The notes under the pieces are model-generated. The model was not told the origin of the DNA. It did no database searches and was given only the letters and a program-made list of their open reading frames with translations. Shown here piece by piece: positions 5,518 through 10,004 of a stretch of DNA of 10,004 nt. A program made the position numbers and the translations under genes. Source of the stretch: an uncultured Blautia sp. GTDB lineage: Bacteria; Bacillota; Clostridia; Lachnospirales; Lachnospiraceae. Location of the stretch: contig CALIZJ010000190.1 in assembly GCA_938028845.1 (NCBI GenBank), positions 1-10,004 of the forward strand, written 5' to 3'. The stretch's first letter is position 1; every line of letters starts with the position of its first letter.

Positions 5518-6768
5518 TTACCATTGTACAGACTCTTTCCATACCTTCCCGCTTGCGGGGAACATATCTCCGAAACCTAAATCTTTTACTTCAATATGAC
5601 ATTCTTTAGGTGAAACATAGGAAAGAGACAGGGAAAGTCTTGTGGTTTTATTAGGTCTTGCCGGAAGTCCGGGCAGCGCCATGGCAATCCGCTTCTTTTC
5701 TCCATCTTCCAGCGGTCTGTTTACCACAAACACAAGCTCTTTTGTATCATCCAGGATAAACTCACAATAGGCTTTGCACTCATACCAGTTCTTTCCGGAT
5801 TCGATAAGAGGGTAATACGCAGGAGATCCCATCACCCGCATATCCATTCCAATATCTGTAAGGACAAGGGAGTCGCTTAAGTATTGATAGCCCTTCAGGT
5901 TTTTATTTTCCATCCGCTCCACTCCGGCGGCACAGGCTCCCTTTGCAAACAGATTGTTTCCGTAAAACACTTTTCTTTTCTGGAAACACAGCAATTTTAC
6001 CGCTTCCTTTGCCCAGTCCTGGGAAAAACCATTTCCCGTCATCTGGATGCTGGAAAACAGCTCTGTACCTAAAGTTTCCCGAATAAACTTACAAAAGCTT
6101 AAGTCCCTTTCCTCCCCGCTTTCTTCTAAAACAGCGCTTTTGGGCTCCTCCAGCTTTACAAGGACCGGCTTTGTCCCATAATTCATGATCAGCCTGCGGT
6201 AAGTCACTGTATCCTGGGAAAACGCATACCACGCCACGCTGCGGTTCCATATCTCTTTTTTCTGGGTGAGCACATAATAGTAAAAACTCTCCCCATAATC
6301 CATCAGCATATAACGTTCCGGGCTAAAGCCAAGGCTTTCACAGGCTTTCTGGTAATTTTTCACCTGCGTCTCTCCAAGGGTGGGAGAAGCGATCACCAGA
6401 CATTTTGTGTTTTTTACAACCTCCATTACACCCAGAAATTTGAGCATTCCTTTAAGGAAAAAGGCAAGAAGCTCCCAGGGTTCCTTTTCCTCCCCAGCTA
6501 CGAGGACGGGAGTCTCCTTTTGGCAGTCCTCATAAAGGCTGTCTATCAGGATTCCTCCTTTTTCTTTTGCAAAATATTCTGCTTCCAGCCCCACACAATA
6601 ATCTCCCTGCTCAACTCTTCTGCACAGGCGGGTGGGTGCCTCATACTGGCTGCTTCCCACCTTCATGGAAAGAGACCTTGGTTCCTGGGCGCTCCTGTCA
6701 TAATAGCAGATCTGTGAATATTCTTTTCCAAAATCAATTCCAATAATCAAGTCGCGAATTTCATTCAT
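5518..6768 (-). CDS. Degenerate Hsp70/actin-fold protein (DUF5716-like)
   Basis: Protein of 416 residues that I place in the Hsp70 branch of the ASKHA fold and, from memory, in DUF5716. ATG 6766-6768 has AGAGG (6778-6782) 9 bases upstream. Hsp70 landmarks appear in order: phosphate-1 loop IGIDFGKEYSQ (9-19, Asp11); CLVIASPTLGETQVKNYQKA (123-142), matching the Hsp70 VxVPAxxxxxQR segment; the next helix, MLMDYGESFYYYVL (154-167), where Hsp70 has NEPTAAALAY; and an adenosine-site-like stretch, TGNGFSQDWAKE (244-255) to NLFAKGACAAG (272-282). The phosphate-2 motif DxGGGT is missing: that region reads SVAWYAFSQDTVTY (177-190). Residues 300-416 look like beta strands, with TRLSLSLSYV (376-385) and EVKDLGFG (393-400) recalling the Hsp70 substrate-binding beta domain, without a lid. 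ATP hydrolysis is therefore doubtful, while binding of nucleotide or client is possible. It sits between two helical-repeat genes of the operon. Confidence 0.85.
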   Translation of the reverse strand: MNEIRDLIIGIDFGKEYSQICYYDRSAQEPRSLSMKVGSSQYEAPTRLCRRVEQGDYCVGLEAEYFAKEKGGILIDSLYEDCQKETPVLVAGEEKEPWELLAFFLKGMLKFLGVMEVVKNTKCLVIASPTLGETQVKNYQKACESLGFSPERYMLMDYGESFYYYVLTQKKEIWNRSVAWYAFSQDTVTYRRLIMNYGTKPVLVKLEEPKSAVLEESGEERDLSFCKFIRETLGTELFSSIQMTGNGFSQDWAKEAVKLLCFQKRKVFYGNNLFAKGACAAGVERMENKNLKGYQYLSDSLVLTDIGMDMRVMGSPAYYPLIESGKNWYECKAYCEFILDDTKELVFVVNRPLEDGEKKRIAMALPGLPARPNKTTRLSLSLSYVSPKECHIEVKDLGFGDMFPASGKVWKESVQW

Positions 6769-6785
6769 TTCCTGTTTCCTCTATC

Positions 6786-9700
6786 CTACTCTTCCTTCTC
6801 TATGGCAAACAGTTCCTTTACATACTGTTCCTGACGCAGGTACTGCTTCATCTTTTTGACAACCTCCTGCTCCTTCTCAAGTCTTCTGGCAGAAAGGATC
6901 TGATTGATCAACTGGTATTTGCTCATAGGCGTGCCGTCTACCTTATTCATAGTGATCACACGCTCTGAAGTTTTTTTCTTCTGGCCATCCTGTTCGATGG
7001 TAAAATAGTAATGAAGGGTCTCGCCGTAAAACAGCGTAAAGGCTTTCGTACAAATTCCTTCATACACACTGTTTAAAGGCTCGCTCTTATATTCCATCGC
7101 AAGTCCCAGCCCTGCATCCAACGCATAGTAAAGCGTCACTCTCGCCTTAGGGTGGGCGTGACATTCTACAAAGGTCTTATCGTCAAGCTGATAGGGACTT
7201 AAAAGGGAAGGGTCTAACCTGCGGTAAAAGGCAAATGCCATTCCCTTTCTTGCAAATTCATCCACCAATTCTTTCTTGATTGTCCGGATGTCTCCTTTTA
7301 CATGCTTTTCTTTGGAAAGAGCCAGAAGCAGCGCAAGGCGGCAAATCTGGTTCACCGGCCATTTTCTTTCGTATGCGAGAAGCAGCTCCTTCTTTATAAA
7401 AGCGCTCATAGGATATTCCTTCACAAAGATCCCGTAAGCCACCTGAGTGAGATATGCACCGATGATCCGCTCCTTGCCGGACTTCTTCACATAATCCATC
7501 AGGACGTTTTCCCCTTCCTTACGGTAATCACTGGTAAACATCAAAAGACTGAGGATCTTTTCCTCCAAGGAATAGGTATCCATCTCAAATCCCTGGGCGC
7601 TCTTCCAGATGGCAAACAGATCCTCCACCGGCCCCGTCCTAAAGCGGATAAGGTATTCTAAGATCACTTCGTCATATTTTCCCTGGCTGTACACTTCTGA
7701 TGCCAAAGCCAAAAGCTCTTCGTCCTCTGCCAGATCGGATTTTATGATCATCCGGCTGGTAAGCTTAAGAAGACTGGTAAGATCTGTTCCTTCATATCCG
7801 AACTCTTCTATGATTCCCATTGCCTGGGTAAACATACGCCTGGAGATCAAAATTTCCAAAAGTGCTTTCCGGTCCACAAGGGCATATTCCCGGTAATCGA
7901 TCTTTTTCAGATAATCATCCAGATCCTCTCCATGGACATGTGCGGAATAATAGTCCAGGATCTTTCTGCGGACCGACTTTTTATATTCTTCTGTAAAAGC
8001 GGACGACTTCACCAGTTTCTGGAAGATGTCCAGATTATCTAGTCCGATGGCTGTTCCCTCGCAGTAATGAAGCAAAAGCCCCGGCTCGCTCACGCCCATC
8101 TCCAAAAGCTTCTCCATAATATCACGCTCGTCTAAGAGCCGGCTGATATTATACGCCACTGTAGACGCATATCTGCGCTGTTTGTCATCCTGGAAAAGGA
8201 TAACCGCATCCTCTGTGTAAATCCTTGGATATGCCACTCCCTGAATACAAGGATAAACCTCTTCTTTATCAAGCTGGGCATGGCGCACGATCACCTGACG
8301 GATCTTTTTGTCATCACAATATAAACGGAAGGTAAAAAGTCTGCCTGCGATTTCCCTTGCCTGGGCAATGTTTTCCGGATTCATCATAAATTCCTGATAC
8401 AGAGCAGCATAGCTTTCATTCATACAGCCTTCTGCCATCTTCTTTGCGGCAAACTCTTCCATACCTTTTTTATAACGTTCATAGGTGGCAGGCTCTTTTT
8501 CTTTATGGCTGATCACGCTGGCATAGATAAACGCTTTTTTTCCATCTCCAAGGGTATCGTTATTGTAAGTAAAATACATCAGCACCGGCTTTGGAAGCTC
8601 CTGCTGATAAGTGGTATCCATAGTTTCTATGTAGTATTCATAAAGTCTTGTCAGGCGGATCCCATGTTCCACTGCCAGGGAAAACCAGGGGAAATATTCC
8701 GGCTTCCTTGGATTTCCCTTCATGATATATTTACAGATTGCCTCCAAGGTATCTTCTGTGGGGAAGGCTTCGTATGCCATTCCCAGTACCCGGTAAAGGC
8801 TGGGACTGAAAGTCTTTTCGTATCCGGAAAGATAAGCCAGGCGCATGGAGAGCTCCTCTGTGAGAAGCTGTTCCTTTCCGGCAAATAAAAAGACCTGTGT
8901 CCAGAATTTATCCAGGCGGTGAAGAAGGGAAAGATCCTTTTCAATATATTTCCATGCTTCCAGATAGAGAAGCGGACTTTTCGACCCTTTGTCAAACATC
9001 TCCTCCATCATAAAAAGCGCTTTGGACGGCGCAGTCTTTAAAGAGGGATCCATCTGAAGGAGGAGCCAGAACAGCACAAAGCTGTCTTCTTTCTGCATGT
9101 AAAAATTCTGGATCCTGCGAAGGGCCTGATCTTTATTGGAATACAATCCAGTAAGGCTGCAAAGATAAAGATACACTCCGGCAAATTCCAGATCTTCCTT
9201 GGAAAAGGATTTATCCTGGTACTGTTTCAGGATTTCCCTTGCCTGGGCATCGTTTCCTTCCAGATGCAGAAGATACGCTTCGTACATCTGATACTCCGGA
9301 TAATCACAGCCTTCCTCCCAAAGCTGGTTCAGAATAAAATGGCTGCTTCCCACCCATGTCTTAAATTCCATCTTTCCAGTACGATAGTCCAGATAATCCC
9401 GCACCATGGAGAGACGGTGCTTTTTCACACGGATGTTCATATTTACATGAACCTTTGCACCTTTAGAGGCAAGAACCTCATAAACCAGCTCCTGGTAAGG
9501 ACTCCTTACCACAATCTGTCCGAACTGAGCGCCTGTTCCAAGGCGGTCCTGGTGGATCAGATATTCTGCCTGATAATGGCTTCCTACGAAATCTTCCTCT
9601 GTGACGACCTTTTTTCCTACTTCCAGAAAACTTCCCCTGGTTTCGATCTCAAGCCTTAAATGTCCCCAGCCGCTTCTCTGTATAAGAAAAGATTCCTGCA

Positions 9701-10004
9701 CGGACTCCCTCATTTCATAAAACTGGGCGCCGTCTTCCTTTAAAGATATACTTACCGGTTCTTTTACCCCTGCACCTACGAAAAATTCCTCCAAATGCTG
9801 GTAGGTCACAGGCTGCTTGGACAGTCCTAAATACAGCGCCTGCTCTTTTTGTCCTGCATCCTTTAAAATCCCGGCAAAAGAACTGTCTGTAAAGAGGCGG
9901 TACGCCTCTCTGAAATTATTCCTGGCAATCTGCTGGAAGGCCTCCATATCCTTAACCTCCCCGCCAGAACTTAGCATCTGTTCTTTCTCTGTGGAAATCA
10001 CAAA
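6786..10004 (-). CDS. Very large beta/alpha-repeat protein (DUF5717-like), 5' end beyond the window
   Basis: At least 1072 residues, open through the window edge, so the true start is not visible. No signal peptide or membrane segment is seen, so it is probably cytoplasmic. Counting from the codon at 10001, residues about 20-75 are helical (EAFQQIARNNFREAYRLF). Residues 80-180 look like an Ig-like beta domain (EPVSISL, HLRLEIETRGSFLEVG, FGQIVVRS). About 190-930 is a long array of TPR/HEAT-like helix pairs rich in Tyr, Leu and Lys. Residues 944-1019 form a second beta-rich domain (ARVTLYYALDAG, FYGETLHYYFTIEQDG), and the end is a charged helix. The architecture and neighbours match my memory of DUF5717, whose members usually carry a further N-terminal beta domain, so roughly 100-150 residues may lie off the window. 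It is 17 bases upstream of the Hsp70-like gene. The shape suggests a scaffold; no enzymatic motif is visible. Confidence 0.85.
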   Translation of the reverse strand, partial: FVISTEKEQMLSSGGEVKDMEAFQQIARNNFREAYRLFTDSSFAGILKDAGQKEQALYLGLSKQPVTYQHLEEFFVGAGVKEPVSISLKEDGAQFYEMRESVQESFLIQRSGWGHLRLEIETRGSFLEVGKKVVTEEDFVGSHYQAEYLIHQDRLGTGAQFGQIVVRSPYQELVYEVLASKGAKVHVNMNIRVKKHRLSMVRDYLDYRTGKMEFKTWVGSSHFILNQLWEEGCDYPEYQMYEAYLLHLEGNDAQAREILKQYQDKSFSKEDLEFAGVYLYLCSLTGLYSNKDQALRRIQNFYMQKEDSFVLFWLLLQMDPSLKTAPSKALFMMEEMFDKGSKSPLLYLEAWKYIEKDLSLLHRLDKFWTQVFLFAGKEQLLTEELSMRLAYLSGYEKTFSPSLYRVLGMAYEAFPTEDTLEAICKYIMKGNPRKPEYFPWFSLAVEHGIRLTRLYEYYIETMDTTYQQELPKPVLMYFTYNNDTLGDGKKAFIYASVISHKEKEPATYERYKKGMEEFAAKKMAEGCMNESYAALYQEFMMNPENIAQAREIAGRLFTFRLYCDDKKIRQVIVRHAQLDKEEVYPCIQGVAYPRIYTEDAVILFQDDKQRRYASTVAYNISRLLDERDIMEKLLEMGVSEPGLLLHYCEGTAIGLDNLDIFQKLVKSSAFTEEYKKSVRRKILDYYSAHVHGEDLDDYLKKIDYREYALVDRKALLEILISRRMFTQAMGIIEEFGYEGTDLTSLLKLTSRMIIKSDLAEDEELLALASEVYSQGKYDEVILEYLIRFRTGPVEDLFAIWKSAQGFEMDTYSLEEKILSLLMFTSDYRKEGENVLMDYVKKSGKERIIGAYLTQVAYGIFVKEYPMSAFIKKELLLAYERKWPVNQICRLALLLALSKEKHVKGDIRTIKKELVDEFARKGMAFAFYRRLDPSLLSPYQLDDKTFVECHAHPKARVTLYYALDAGLGLAMEYKSEPLNSVYEGICTKAFTLFYGETLHYYFTIEQDGQKKKTSERVITMNKVDGTPMSKYQLINQILSARRLEKEQEVVKKMKQYLRQEQYVKELFAIEKEE

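Noticed and set aside
9945..9962. Possible true start of the large protein at ATG 9947, with GGGGAGG 8 bases upstream
   Set aside because: Kept only as an alternative. The same frame stays open to the edge, and the upstream residues (VISTEKEQMLSS...) fit the family pattern as I remember it. Another frame with a TAA at 9954-9952 could be the tail of an upstream gene, so sequence beyond the window should settle it.

Overview
The window looks like chromosomal DNA of a gut-type Lachnospiraceae (Clostridia). This is inferred from gene content: a DUF6062-like protein, the DUF5716/DUF5717-like pair, strong AGGAGG-type ribosome sites and moderate-to-low GC. I could not run a taxonomic search, and the DUF names come from memory of these families.

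Left part (1-2823): an amino-acid-type ABC transporter binding protein on the minus strand (cut by the window edge); an RpiB/LacA/LacB-family sugar-phosphate isomerase on the minus strand; and, divergent from it, a LacI-family repressor. The 305-base gap between isomerase and repressor is a readable regulatory region. It has two back-to-back sigma-A-like promoters and three copies of a GTCRAACG-centred dyad. One copy overlaps the -35 box of each promoter and one lies just downstream of the isomerase start point, so the repressor very probably controls the isomerase and itself. The binding-protein gene has its own promoter, with a dyad at the start point and a tandem direct repeat upstream.

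Middle (2824-4720): a DUF6062-like protein with two CxxC...CxxH modules, then a gene-free gap of almost 1 kb between two convergent transcription units. A tall hairpin stands at each end of the gap. Between them is a tandem array with a period of about 105 bases. Each unit carries two inverted repeats with the same 7-base arms (TCCGTAG/CTACGGA). Arms are far better kept than loops and linkers, dyads sit about 52.5 bases apart (close to five helical turns), and one degenerate copy has matching changes in both arms. This is the least explained feature here.

Right part (4721-10004): a tightly spaced minus-strand operon of three genes: a very large DUF5717-like protein (start off the window), a degenerate Hsp70/actin-fold protein of DUF5716 type, and a small TPR-like protein. 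Gaps are 17 and 14 bases, each with a good ribosome site. The set reads as one co-produced complex of unknown function: a chaperone-like ATPase-fold protein with an eroded nucleotide site, plus two helical-repeat partners.
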